Of a stretch of DNA of 33,188 nt, positions 1 to 7,366 are shown piece by piece; the first letter of the stretch is position 1; the number at the start of each line of letters is the position of its first letter. Made by a program: the position numbers and the translations under genes. Source of the DNA: Magnetococcales bacterium HCHbin5. Its GTDB lineage: Bacteria > Pseudomonadota > Magnetococcia > Magnetococcales > Magnetaquicoccaceae. Where the stretch lies: assembly GCA_002753505.1 (NCBI GenBank), contig PEAG01000040.1, positions 1-33,188 of the forward strand. Reading direction: 5' to 3'. The notes below the pieces were generated by a model that worked only from the letters and a program-made list of their open reading frames with translations, searched no databases and was not told the origin of the DNA.

Positions 1-109
1 TTGTAGTCAGGTCGCCCTTCAACAAGGGGATCAGGCTACCGGGCGAACGGACAATTCCCCGGATTGACACTTCTCGGTCAATATGGATGCAAAAACATCT
101 CGGACACAC

Positions 110-256
110 CCCCTGCACCCCACTGGGGAGCGTGACGCTCCCCAGACCCCTGCAATCGTTAAAAAGAAGACCGCAATCATGTTAGCGCATATGGGGCTTG
201 CCCCTGCACCCCACTGGGGAGCGTGACGCTCCCCAGACCCCTGCAATCGTTAAAAA
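110..256 (-). repeat. Two tandem ~91-bp hairpin repeat units
   Basis: Two near-identical copies, offset by 91 bp, of a GC-rich unit that recurs across the window. Read on the minus strand each runs from AACGATTGCAGGGGTC through a perfect inverted repeat (GGGGAGCGT/ACGCTCCCC) to GTGGGGTGCAGGGG. The copies are joined by a linker containing ATGTTAGCGCATAT, also found near 5443, 16729, 16849 and 33015. The array lies about 45 bp past the recQ stop codon, so it may act as its terminator. Bases 1-109 hold nothing I can assign. One plus-strand frame stays open from base 3 into the repeat and could be the tail of an upstream gene, but I do not recognise it. Confidence 0.85.
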
Positions 257-299
257 AACAGAAACGCTACAGTTGATGAGACATTGTTCTTATCCATCC

Positions 300-2132
300 T
301 TATTCACCTTCCCGCAATAATTCCAATATCTGTTTCCCATAAGCCTGCAATTTCCGCTTGCCAATCCCATGCACCTCCGCCAACGCCTCCTCCGTCAACG
401 GCCGCGTTTCCACCAACGCCCGCAACGTGGCATCATGGAAAATGAGAAAAGCCGGCAACCCCTGCTTCTGGGCAATCTCCTGCCGCAAGCCACGCAACAA
501 CTCCCACAACCGCTGCGCTTTTGGCTCGGCAAAAGGCTCGGAATCTTTTCGGACACGGCGGGTTTTGGCAACACTGGTGACCAACGCCTTGGGATCCTGC
601 CGGAAACGAATCGCCTGCTCTCCCCGCAAAACAGGCCGACTGCGCGCAGTCAACCGCAAAGAACCCTGCTCAGCATCCACCGCCAACAGATCCGCCGCCA
701 CCAACTGCCGATAAACCGATTGCCACTGCTGGGCCGTCAACTCACGACCAATACCAAAGGTGCTGACCGTGTGATGACCAAACGATACCATACGCTCACT
801 CTCCTTGCCCAACAACACATCAATCAGATAACTGGCCCCAAACCGCTGCCCGGTCCGATAGACACAAGACATGGCCTTCTGAGCCGCAACCAAACCATCC
901 CAGGTGGCCACCGGAGCCAGACAGGTGTCACAATTTCCACACGGATCGGGATAAACCTCGCCAAAATGGTGCAACAATACCTGCCGACGACAGCGCGTCG
1001 TCTCACAATACCCCAACAACAGATCCAACTGACGTCGCGCCACCCGCTTCAAAGGCTCCTCCATGAGCGAATTGGCCACAAACTGACGCAACTTGATCAC
1101 ATCTTCATAACCATAGGTGAGAAAGGCGTTGGCAGGCAAACCATCCCGCCCCGCCCGCCCGGTCTCCTGACAATAGGCCTCCAGACTCTTGGGCAGATCC
1201 AAATGGGCAACAAACCGCACGTCCGGTTTGTCAATCCCCATCCCAAAAGCAATGGTGGCCACCATGATGACACCCTCTTCCCGCAAAAAAATGGCCTGAT
1301 GCCGCTGCCGTACCCCCTTGTCCAGGCCTGCATGATAGGGGAGAGCCCTCCAACCACACTCGTTGAGCCACTGCGCCACCTCCTCCACCCTGCTGCGAGA
1401 GAGACAATATACAATACCCGCATCCCCCGGATGCTCAGCCTCCAAAAACCGCTTCAACTGATTCTTGGCCTCTTTTTTGGCAACCACCGTGTAATGAATA
1501 TTGGGACGGTCAAAACTGGCAACAAACAGTTTTGCACTTTGCAAATGGAGCAGCTTGATCATATCAGCCCGCGTGGCCCCATTGGCGGTGGCAGTCAGGG
1601 CAATGCGCGGCACCTGGGGAAACCGCTCCTGCAAACAGGAGAGCCCCAGATATTCCGGCCGGAAATCATGCCCCCACTGGGAGACACAATGGGCCTCGTC
1701 AATGGCAAAGAGAGCCAGAGGAATCTGGGAGAGCAAAGCCAAAGTACCCTCCATCAACAACCGTTCCGGTGCCATGTAGAGCAGGTCCAACTGACCATCC
1801 CGCGCCTGCTGAACGACCGTCCAGACCTGCGCAGCACTCAAGGTGGAGTTGATATAAGCCGCACGAATACCGTTTTGCCACAAGGCATCCACCTGATCCT
1901 GCATCAGGGCAATCAGAGGGGAGACCACAATGGCAACACCAGGCCTCAACAGGGCAGGAATTTGATAACAGAGGGATTTGCCACCACCGGTTGGCATCAG
2001 GGCAATGGCATCCCCGCCCGCCAGCAGATGATCAATAATCGGCTTCTGGAAACCTCGGAAAGACTCAAACCCAAAATATTGGCGCAAAACGGCCAGAGAG
2101 GGTTCCACTGTTTGACGCTCCGTATCACACAC
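300..2132 (-). CDS. recQ: ATP-dependent DNA helicase RecQ
   Basis: A superfamily 2, 3'-to-5' DNA helicase acting in recombination repair and stalled-fork processing. About 610 aa, the usual RecQ length. Visible in order: the RecQ motif 0 region ([10 protein letters not shown]), Walker A (TGGGKS, near residue 50), the DEAH box in [16 protein letters not shown], helicase motif VI ([10 protein letters not shown]), a zinc-binding region with four cysteines (CETTRCRR then PCGNCDTC), a winged-helix region and a C-terminal HRDC domain ending in [14 protein letters not shown] chose the GTG start at 2132 because GCGAGG lies 6 nt upstream. A TTG at 2150 would add six residues but has a weaker ribosome site. 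The gene is monocistronic and divergent from the flagellin gene. Function is secure from the motifs; only the start is uncertain. Confidence 0.96.
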   Translation of the reverse strand: MCDTERQTVEPSLAVLRQYFGFESFRGFQKPIIDHLLAGGDAIALMPTGGGKSLCYQIPALLRPGVAIVVSPLIALMQDQVDALWQNGIRAAYINSTLSAAQVWTVVQQARDGQLDLLYMAPERLLMEGTLALLSQIPLALFAIDEAHCVSQWGHDFRPEYLGLSCLQERFPQVPRIALTATANGATRADMIKLLHLQSAKLFVASFDRPNIHYTVVAKKEAKNQLKRFLEAEHPGDAGIVYCLSRSRVEEVAQWLNECGWRALPYHAGLDKGVRQRHQAIFLREEGVIMVATIAFGMGIDKPDVRFVAHLDLPKSLEAYCQETGRAGRDGLPANAFLTYGYEDVIKLRQFVANSLMEEPLKRVARRQLDLLLGYCETTRCRRQVLLHHFGEVYPDPCGNCDTCLAPVATWDGLVAAQKAMSCVYRTGQRFGASYLIDVLLGKESERMVSFGHHTVSTFGIGRELTAQQWQSVYRQLVAADLLAVDAEQGSLRLTARSRPVLRGEQAIRFRQDPKALVTSVAKTRRVRKDSEPFAEPKAQRLWELLRGLRQEIAQKQGLPAFLIFHDATLRALVETRPLTEEALAEVHGIGKRKLQAYGKQILELLREGE

Positions 2133-2317
2133 GACAGACCTCGCAACCAAAAAAACCTACGGTACAACAGAGAGATTGTCAGCGTCCAGGTTTCTCCATG
2201 CCGCCGGACAAACAGGGATTGAAACGGTGGGGTAAAATTTTCCCATACCCAATAGGGCAGGAGGATGGCCCACAAAAGACAATATCCGCAAAAAAAATTT
2301 CCCACGCAAAAAAATAC

Positions 2318-2344
2318 TCAAGCTTCCCTATTAAATCCCGATAA
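2318..2344 (+). promoter_or_regulatory. Sigma-28 (FliA) promoter-like site 1
   Basis: TCAAGCTT, exactly 11 bp, then CCCGATAA. The flagellar sigma-28 consensus is TAAAGTTT-N11-GCCGATAA. This is the most distal of three such sites ahead of the flagellin gene. Confidence 0.6.
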
Positions 2345-2413
2345 ATTGATCAAGTGGTTTTTTTGATTCTTTCGTGGCTTGGCAAAAAAAGCGGGAAGCG
2401 AACAAAAAAATGC

Positions 2414-2440
2414 TCAAGTATGGGAGAGTGCCACCGATAA
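2414..2440 (+). promoter_or_regulatory. Sigma-28 (FliA) promoter-like site 2
   Basis: TCAAGTAT, exactly 11 bp, then ACCGATAA. Same spacing and near-identical core to the sites at 2318 and 2513. Confidence 0.65.
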
Positions 2441-2512
2441 AAAGAGTAAGGGTTGTCTTTTCTTTGTTTTGTGGTGTTTTTCGCAAACAGGGGGGGGCAG
2501 CAAAAAAAGTGC

Positions 2513-2539
2513 TCAAGTTGAACGAGGAGTGACCGATAA
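2513..2539 (+). promoter_or_regulatory. Sigma-28 (FliA) promoter-like site 3
   Basis: TCAAGTTG, exactly 11 bp, then ACCGATAA. It is the site nearest the flagellin gene. A start just downstream would still leave an untranslated leader of about 240 nt before the ATG at 2784. Confidence 0.68.
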
Positions 2540-2698
2540 AAAGAATAAGGGGCTTTTTGGCATGTAAAGTGAGCAAGGGCTGGAAACCTCCTGATCTGCC
2601 TTCTGTTGCTGTTCTTGGATGCGGTCGGTTGGCACGGTTTAACAAGATGTCTGATTTGGTTTTTAGGTATTGGTCGGCACTGCACACGAATGGGGAGC

Positions 2699-2729
2699 CT
2701 GGTGGGTTCTTCGGCAAGTGGCCCACCAG
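2699..2729 (+). other. Leader hairpin upstream of flagellin
   Basis: A perfect 8-bp inverted repeat, CTGGTGGG (2699-2706) and CCCACCAG (2722-2729), with a 15-nt loop. It lies in the presumed flagellin leader, about 55 nt before the start codon. It could affect mRNA stability or translation, but only the pairing is visible. Confidence 0.4.
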
Positions 2730-2783
2730 AGTGTCGGTACACAATCATTTTGGTCTACAACACCTTAATAAAGGGGCTTGACA

Positions 2784-3638
2784 ATGGCTTTGAACATTAA
2801 CACCAATATTACCTCCCTGTTAGCTACTCAAGCCATGGAGGCTAACGGCAAATCACTGGCGAAAACCTTTGAGCGGTTGATCACTGGTTCGCGCCTCAAC
2901 AGAGCCGGGGATGATCCGGCCGGGTTTTCCGTCTCCCAGCGGTTGACGGCCAAGATTCGCGGCTCCAATTTTGCGGTTCGCAATGCCCAGGATGCGGTTT
3001 CCGTGACGCAGGTGGCCGATGCCGCCATGCAGGAGACCTCCAATTCACTGCAAAAAATGCGTGACATCATGGTGAGTGTCGGCAATCCCAGTGTGACTGC
3101 CAGCGACCGGATTGCCATGCAATCGGAGCTTGAGGGGTTGATCACGGAGATTCAGCGTATTGCCACCGGGACCAACTTTAACGGCAAAAAGTTGCTGAAC
3201 GGCTCCTATAATGGCCAGCGGGTGCTGATCGGGGCTGAGGTGACCGAGGTTCTCTCATTCAGCATTGGCGGTCTGAGCAAAGAGGCGTTGGGGATGGTGT
3301 TGGGTGATACCATCGTCAGCTTCAATGGCAGTGGGCTGACAGCCGAGGAGTTGGGGCAAAATATCAGCACCAATATTGCGCGTATTGATGCGGCCATCTC
3401 TTCCGTTTCCGCCATTCGTGCCAAGTTGGGTGCGGTGCAGAACCGCTTCAACTCCATCATTGTTGGTTTGGATTCGCTGGTTACGGCGACCTCTGAGTCC
3501 CGGGCGCGCATCCTCGATACCGATATGGCTGCTGAAGCGGCGGAGATGGCCAAGCAGCAGATCAAGCAGCAGGTGGGTGCGGCGATCTTGTCTCAGGCCA
3601 ATCAGTTGCCCAGTGCCGTGTTGACGTTGCTGCGTTAA
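2784..3638 (+). CDS. fliC: Flagellin
   Basis: Structural subunit of the flagellar filament, exported by the flagellar type III system. The 284-aa product has the conserved N-terminal D0/D1 segment (ALNINTNITSLLATQ, then RLITGSRLNRAGDDPAG) and the C-terminal D1/D0 segment (ILDTDMAAEAAEMAKQQI to VLTLLR). The middle is short, so the variable outer D2/D3 domains are much reduced. The ATG at 2784 is preceded by AAAGGGGC at good spacing; an in-frame TTG at 2778 is less likely. Three sigma-28-like promoters lie upstream, fitting late flagellar expression. No other flagellar gene is in the window, so this is an isolated flagellin locus and may be one of several paralogues. Confidence 0.95.
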   Translation: MALNINTNITSLLATQAMEANGKSLAKTFERLITGSRLNRAGDDPAGFSVSQRLTAKIRGSNFAVRNAQDAVSVTQVADAAMQETSNSLQKMRDIMVSVGNPSVTASDRIAMQSELEGLITEIQRIATGTNFNGKKLLNGSYNGQRVLIGAEVTEVLSFSIGGLSKEALGMVLGDTIVSFNGSGLTAEELGQNISTNIARIDAAISSVSAIRAKLGAVQNRFNSIIVGLDSLVTATSESRARILDTDMAAEAAEMAKQQIKQQVGAAILSQANQLPSAVLTLLR

Positions 3639-3657
3639 CCATCGGTTGGCAGCATGA

Positions 3658-3705
3658 TTCTTGGGGGTGGAGCGCGGGGATGTTGCCCGCTCCACCCCCG
3701 AAGAA
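3658..3705 (+). terminator. Strong hairpin between flagellin and bioF
   Basis: A 12-bp perfect stem, GGGGGTGGAGCG (3663-3674) with CGCTCCACCCCC (3688-3699), extended by TTCTT (3658-3662) pairing with AAGAA (3701-3705) across a one-base bulge. There is no U-tract, so it may be a 3'-end stabiliser or leaky terminator rather than a classic terminator. It also argues against a bioF start within it. Confidence 0.55.
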
Positions 3706-3720
3706 CACCGCGAGGTTTCT

Positions 3721-4878
3721 GTGCCTATTGCCGCCTATCACCGTTTTTCGCAGGCACGTCAGAGGAGTGGGGGCTGGCGTCAGTTGCGGACGATAGGCCC
3801 CTCCCAGGGTGGCCGCACCGAGGTGGCCGGTCGGGAGGTTCTCAATTTTTCATCCAATAATTACATGGGGTTGGCTTCTCACCCCGCCTTGGTCCAGCGT
3901 GCCATGGCGTGGAGTGAGCGGTGGGGTGTGGGTGCCACCGCTTCCCGGTTGGTTTGTGGCAACCTGGCCCTGTTCGAGCCGATCGAGGCCAAACTGAGGC
4001 AGGGCAAGGGCACCGAGGCCGCTTTGGTGTTCAATGCGGGCTTTCAGGCCAACAGCACCATCCTGGCGGCTTTGTTGGATCAGGCGGTGTTGGGGGGTGA
4101 GCCGTTGCTCTTTGCGGACCGTTTGAACCATGCCAGTCTCCATCACGGTTGTCAGGCAGCCGGGGTGCGACAGTTGCGCTATCGTCACAATGATCTCAAC
4201 CATTTGGAGCATTTGCTCAAAAAACATGCGCTGCAGGCCGGACCGCGTTTTATTGTCTCTGAAACCGTATTCAGTATGGATGGGGATCGTTGTGATCTGG
4301 CCGGGTTGTTGGCTCTCAAGGAGCGGTATGGGGCTTTTCTCTATTTGGATGAGGCTCATGCCACTGGGGTGTTGGGTGCGAACGGTTTTGGGTTGGCGGC
4401 GGACCATCCTGGTCAGGTGGATCTGGTTATGGGGACTTTCAGCAAGGGGTTGGGTGGTTTTGGGGCTTATGTGTGTTGCTCCGAGTTGTTGAAGGGCTAT
4501 CTTGTCAATCGGTGTGCCGGTTTTATCTATTCGACGGCTTTGCCGCCTGGGGTATTGGGGGCCATGGATGCGGCGTTGGAGTTATTGCCTGCCATGGCGG
4601 GGGAGCGGCAGCGGTTGCAGCAGGGTGCTGCCGAGGTACGTCGGGCTTGGCGGGGGTTGGATACGGGGTTGTCCAGCACTCAGATTATTCCGTTGTTGTT
4701 AAAAACGGAGCAGGAGGCGTTGGCCATGAGTCAGCGGTTGGAGTTGGCGGGCATTTTGGCGGTAGCCATTCGGCCGCCCACGGTTCCTGCGGGGGGGAGT
4801 CGGATTCGTTTTTCGCTGACGGCGTTGCATAGTGAGCAGGATTTGCGTTATCTGGTGGAGACGGTGTTGGATCTTTGA
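3721..4878 (+). CDS. bioF: 8-amino-7-oxononanoate synthase (BioF)
   Basis: PLP-dependent alpha-oxoamine synthase that condenses pimeloyl-thioester with L-alanine in biotin synthesis. About 385 aa, the family's usual size. Visible: FSSNNYMGLASHP, the substrate-loop signature ADRLNHASLHHG, RYRHNDLNHLEHLL typical of BioF, the PLP-contacting LDEAHATGVLG, and the Schiff-base lysine (about K242) in GTFSKGLGGFGAY. I chose GTG 3721, with GAGG 5 nt upstream. The alternative TTG at 3661 would place coding sequence inside the intergenic hairpin and would exceed the normal family N-terminus. No bioA, bioB, bioC or bioD is nearby, so another alpha-oxoamine synthase activity is possible, though the loop sequences favour BioF. 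Confidence 0.88.
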   Translation: MPIAAYHRFSQARQRSGGWRQLRTIGPSQGGRTEVAGREVLNFSSNNYMGLASHPALVQRAMAWSERWGVGATASRLVCGNLALFEPIEAKLRQGKGTEAALVFNAGFQANSTILAALLDQAVLGGEPLLFADRLNHASLHHGCQAAGVRQLRYRHNDLNHLEHLLKKHALQAGPRFIVSETVFSMDGDRCDLAGLLALKERYGAFLYLDEAHATGVLGANGFGLAADHPGQVDLVMGTFSKGLGGFGAYVCCSELLKGYLVNRCAGFIYSTALPPGVLGAMDAALELLPAMAGERQRLQQGAAEVRRAWRGLDTGLSSTQIIPLLLKTEQEALAMSQRLELAGILAVAIRPPTVPAGGSRIRFSLTALHSEQDLRYLVETVLDL

Positions 4879-4893
4879 TGCTTTTTCTAATCT

Positions 4894-5430
4894 TTTCAAA
4901 CTATTGCAGGGGTCCGGGGACCGTCACGGTCCCCGGTGGGGTGCAGGGGCAAAGCCCCTGCATGTAACGGGCGCGCTTTCACAGAAGCCCATTTGCGCAG
5001 CAAATGGGCGCAGCGCGCCCAAAACGCCCCGCAGGGGCACTCCTGGAGGGCGGCAGCCCGACCGAGAGCGGGCAAAGGGTTATTTGGTTTGGAAAAAAAC
5101 CGGTCCTGGCCTTGTGTCAAACGAGAAGCCTAATACAATAAAGCCTAATACAATAAAGCCTAATACAATAAAGCCTAATACAATAAAGCCTAATACAATA
5201 AAGCGTAATATCCGAACGTTCTGCTTTTTTATCCAAACATTTTTCATAACATAACCGTGCGAGTCGGGCTGCCGCCCTCCCAAGGTCGCCCCTGCGGGGC
5301 GGTTTTGGGCGCGTTGCGCAAATTTTCTGCGAAAATTTGCTTTGGGAAAACGCGCCGTTCATGCAGGGGCTTTGCCCCTGCACCCCACTGGGGACCGTGA
5401 CGGTCCCCAGACCCCTGCAATCGTTTAAAA
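4894..5430 (+). mobile_element. Composite inverted-repeat element, copy 1 (non-autonomous)
   Basis: Two long imperfect inverted arms of roughly 175 bp (about 4900-5070 and 5260-5428) flank a unique centre. Each arm starts at its outer edge with the TTGCAGGGGTC hairpin unit, then a GC-rich module containing CGCCCC/GGGGCG and a GCAAAT- or GCAAATTTTC-type hairpin, and ends in GGGCGGCAGCCCGAC. The element aligns end to end with the reverse complement of 27298-27720, including part of the centre (ATATCCGAAC, ATCCAAACATTTT, CATAACCGTGCGAG). Copy 1 is longer because of an extra hairpin (GCCCATTTGC 4987-4996 with GCAAATGGGC 5000-5009) and a 15-bp tandem repeat. It encodes no protein. A MITE-like or REP/BIME-like element is the best description. 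It fills the gap between convergent bioF and the phosphatase gene. Confidence 0.75.
5128..5210. repeat. 15-bp tandem repeat, five copies
   Basis: Five exact copies of GCCTAATACAATAAA (5128-5202) followed by a diverged partial copy (GCGTAATA). It lies at the apex of the composite element. The other full copy of the element lacks the array, so it expanded in this copy only. The unit is AT-rich while the arms are GC-rich. Confidence 0.95.
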
Positions 5431-5520
5431 GAAGATCGCAACCATGTTAGCGTATATGGGGCTTTGCCCCTGCACCCCACTGAGGACCGTGACGGTCCCC
5501 AGGCCCCTGCAATTATTTAA
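5431..5520 (-). repeat. Extra ~91-bp hairpin unit abutting the composite element
   Basis: A further copy of the hairpin unit with linker (ATGTTAGCGTATAT near 5443, then CCCCTGCACCCCACTG, then GAGGACCGTGACGGTCCCC). It is in tandem with the right arm of the composite element. Its outer edge (5517-5519) supplies the TAA stop codon of the neighbouring phosphatase gene. Confidence 0.8.
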
Positions 5521-6086
5521 CACCTATCTGCCGGCTGCGCCAAAATCCACTGCGCCGCCTCCCAAACGGAGTCCGCCCGATAATGCGGCACCTCGGTCAA
5601 CGGCTCTCGATACCCCCGATCAATAAAAATGGTCCTGCACCCCATGGCCCGCCCCGCCGCCAAATCACTGGAACGGTCCCCCACCATGAAAGAAGAGAGC
5701 GGATCCAACCCCAACCGCGCCACCGCCTCCGCCAACAAACCAGGCTTGGGCTTGCGACACGCACAACCCTCTCCCTGCTTGTGGGGACAGGTAAGAACCA
5801 AATCAACCGGCAACGCATCCTGCAACTGCCGATGCATCAAAGCCACCTCATCCGCAGTGGTCAAACCATTGCCAATATCCGGCTGATTGGTGACGACCAC
5901 CACAACAAATCCAGCCCCCTTCAACGCCTCCACCGCCTGCGCTGCCTCAGGATACAACGCAAAATCAGCCAAACAGCGGGGCGCATACCCCTTGCCATCC
6001 CGAATCAAGGAGACACTCAACACACCATCCCGATCCAGAAAGACAGCCCGCCGACCATGGACAACATCACTCCCTGCTCCGCTCAT
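5517..6086 (-). CDS. GmhB-like HAD phosphatase (heptose-bisphosphate phosphatase family)
   Basis: A 189-aa HAD-superfamily phosphatase of the GmhB/HisB-N type; family members remove the 7-phosphate of glycero-manno-heptose 1,7-bisphosphate or act on histidinol phosphate. Visible: nucleophile motif FLDRDGV (D18, D20), VVTNQ (residues 64-68), a zinc loop with C100, H102, C108 and C110, the catalytic lysine in CRKPKPG, and GDRSSD (136-141). The start overlaps the upstream glycosyltransferase stop by 4 nt (ATGA), implying translational coupling. Its neighbours point to sugar metabolism for a surface glycan rather than histidine synthesis. The exact sugar substrate is not readable from sequence. 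The stop codon lies in the adjoining repeat element. Confidence 0.87.
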   Translation of the reverse strand: MSGAGSDVVHGRRAVFLDRDGVLSVSLIRDGKGYAPRCLADFALYPEAAQAVEALKGAGFVVVVVTNQPDIGNGLTTADEVALMHRQLQDALPVDLVLTCPHKQGEGCACRKPKPGLLAEAVARLGLDPLSSFMVGDRSSDLAAGRAMGCRTIFIDRGYREPLTEVPHYRADSVWEAAQWILAQPADRC

Positions 6087-7348
6087 GCCCCCTCCACCAC
6101 GCTGTCACCTGCAAAAGCGAGCCTGCCCTTGCGCAATCCAACCATCTCCACCGACTCCTCCTCAATGGTTGGGGTAAAATTTTGCCAGCGGACCGTCGGC
6201 CACACATGCCCCAGAAACCCCGGATTCAACCGGATAAACTCCAGACTGATACGGCCATCGCTTAAATAACTCATATAAAAAGGGTTGCGCCGCCCCTTCT
6301 CCCTCGCATTGAAAAGCTTGCGCAATACATGAGCCTTCTCCTCAATGACCGCCACCTGCCTTTGAACATGGGCCGCCTCCTCTGTGTAGGGATAGCTCCC
6401 ATCCAACAGAGTCTCCATCTCCCAAGTCGCCGCCAATAACTCAGCAGGGCTGTTCTCAATCAATTGGATCCCGGACTGCTCGAACAACTGCGTCAAATTA
6501 TAATCCACCACCGGACTGGTAATCGCCTCCTCATAGCTGAGCAGACGACCCAACTGAGTGGAAAAATATTTTTTATAAACCAGGATGTCCCGATGGGTCT
6601 CCGGGGCGATCGGCAAAAAAGGATAGTTGGTCAACAGGCTGGGAATGTCAAAAACCCGCGCCAAAGACATGGGACCAGAGGGAACCCCCAGATAAAAGCG
6701 GCTGCTGGCAATAAAATAGGGCTCAAAAAAAGGCTCGTAGGCCGGGTGAAAGGGGGCATCGATCACCTGCGGCGGCAAATCTTCCAGTTTTTGCATGCTC
6801 TTATCCCCCAACCGCACAACCCAGTACCCCCTGTTGACCAGGTAACGGATGGCAGGATAATAATTTTTTATGTTGGCATCCCGATAGTTGTGATAGTTCA
6901 GGTTGGGGACATAGCCCCCCTCCCGCACATGCAAAGTAACCAGCCGGGCCGTCGCAGGAATCCCCAACCGACTGCGCAACTGCTGACCCCGCGCCTGCTC
7001 CTCGGCCGTCAAGGTGCAAAAAAATGTCCTCTCATGACCATAAACCCGAGCGTACTCCTCTTCAGGATGATGACGATCATCCTCAATAAACAGGAAGGCG
7101 GGATCCTGCTGCTGAATCCGCTGGTAAACAGCCAACAACTCCTCCCGGGAGCGCACCTGAACCGTCTGCAACCCCCGGCAAAGCATCTCCATGACCGCTG
7201 CATTGGCGACCGGACGCAAGACCGGCCAGACAACAGTCAGATCAAAATCAGAGGCAGGATGGAGATTGCGGACCCGGTTGATCTGGTCACAGGCCTCGCC
7301 AATACGCTCGGGTTGTCCCAGATAATAGACCGCCTTTCTCCTGGCCAT
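6083..7348 (-). CDS. TIGR04372-type putative glycosyltransferase
   Basis: A 421-aa protein that resembles the TIGR04372 putative glycosyltransferase family, seen in the core stretch NYHNYRDANIKNYYPAIRYL followed by GYWVVRLGDKSM. Later, FIASSRFYLGVPSGPMSLA looks like the donor-binding region of GT-B-like enzymes, in which a stretch of the surface-glycan families carries a G-x-PSGP type turn. No signal peptide or membrane segment is evident, so it should be cytoplasmic. I chose ATG 7348, which has TTGGAG 9 nt upstream; a TTG at 7363 would add five residues. It lies 18 nt after the aldolase gene and overlaps the phosphatase gene by 4 nt, so the three are very likely one transcript. Acceptor and sugar are unknown; a lipopolysaccharide, capsule or protein glycan is possible. 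Family assignment is by memory of the motif. Confidence 0.72.
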   Translation of the reverse strand: MARRKAVYYLGQPERIGEACDQINRVRNLHPASDFDLTVVWPVLRPVANAAVMEMLCRGLQTVQVRSREELLAVYQRIQQQDPAFLFIEDDRHHPEEEYARVYGHERTFFCTLTAEEQARGQQLRSRLGIPATARLVTLHVREGGYVPNLNYHNYRDANIKNYYPAIRYLVNRGYWVVRLGDKSMQKLEDLPPQVIDAPFHPAYEPFFEPYFIASSRFYLGVPSGPMSLARVFDIPSLLTNYPFLPIAPETHRDILVYKKYFSTQLGRLLSYEEAITSPVVDYNLTQLFEQSGIQLIENSPAELLAATWEMETLLDGSYPYTEEAAHVQRQVAVIEEKAHVLRKLFNAREKGRRNPFYMSYLSDGRISLEFIRLNPGFLGHVWPTVRWQNFTPTIEEESVEMVGLRKGRLAFAGDSVVEGA

Positions 7349-7366
7349 GCCCAATGACTCCAACCA

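Larger units (their letters stand above)
2308..2552 (+). repeat. Three imperfect ~97-bp promoter-bearing repeats
   Basis: Three diverged units begin with a run of seven A (2308, 2404, 2502), continue into CTCAAG and end in CCGATAA. The second and third also share AAAAAGA-TAAGGG immediately downstream. Spacing is 96 and 99 bp. The rest of each unit has diverged strongly, which suggests old tandem duplication with selection on the promoter core. Confidence 0.6.

Noticed and set aside
369-2222. Long open frame on the plus strand opposite recQ
   Set aside because: It is antisense to a gene with complete RecQ motifs and its translation shows no domain; it reflects codon bias.
2630-2646. Sigma-54 promoter (TTGGCACG) upstream of flagellin
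   Set aside because: The -24 half is good, but the -12 GC is missing at the required distance.
2557-2781. Small gene in the flagellin leader (74 codons)
   Set aside because: No ribosome site or recognisable composition; it overlaps the sigma-28 leader and ends at the flagellin start.
3661-3720. Upstream TTG start for bioF at 3661
   Set aside because: It falls within a strong intergenic hairpin and extends beyond the usual BioF N-terminus; GTG 3721 has GAGG 5 nt upstream.
5128-5210. CRISPR array
   Set aside because: The 15-bp units are directly abutting with no spacers, and there are no cas genes.
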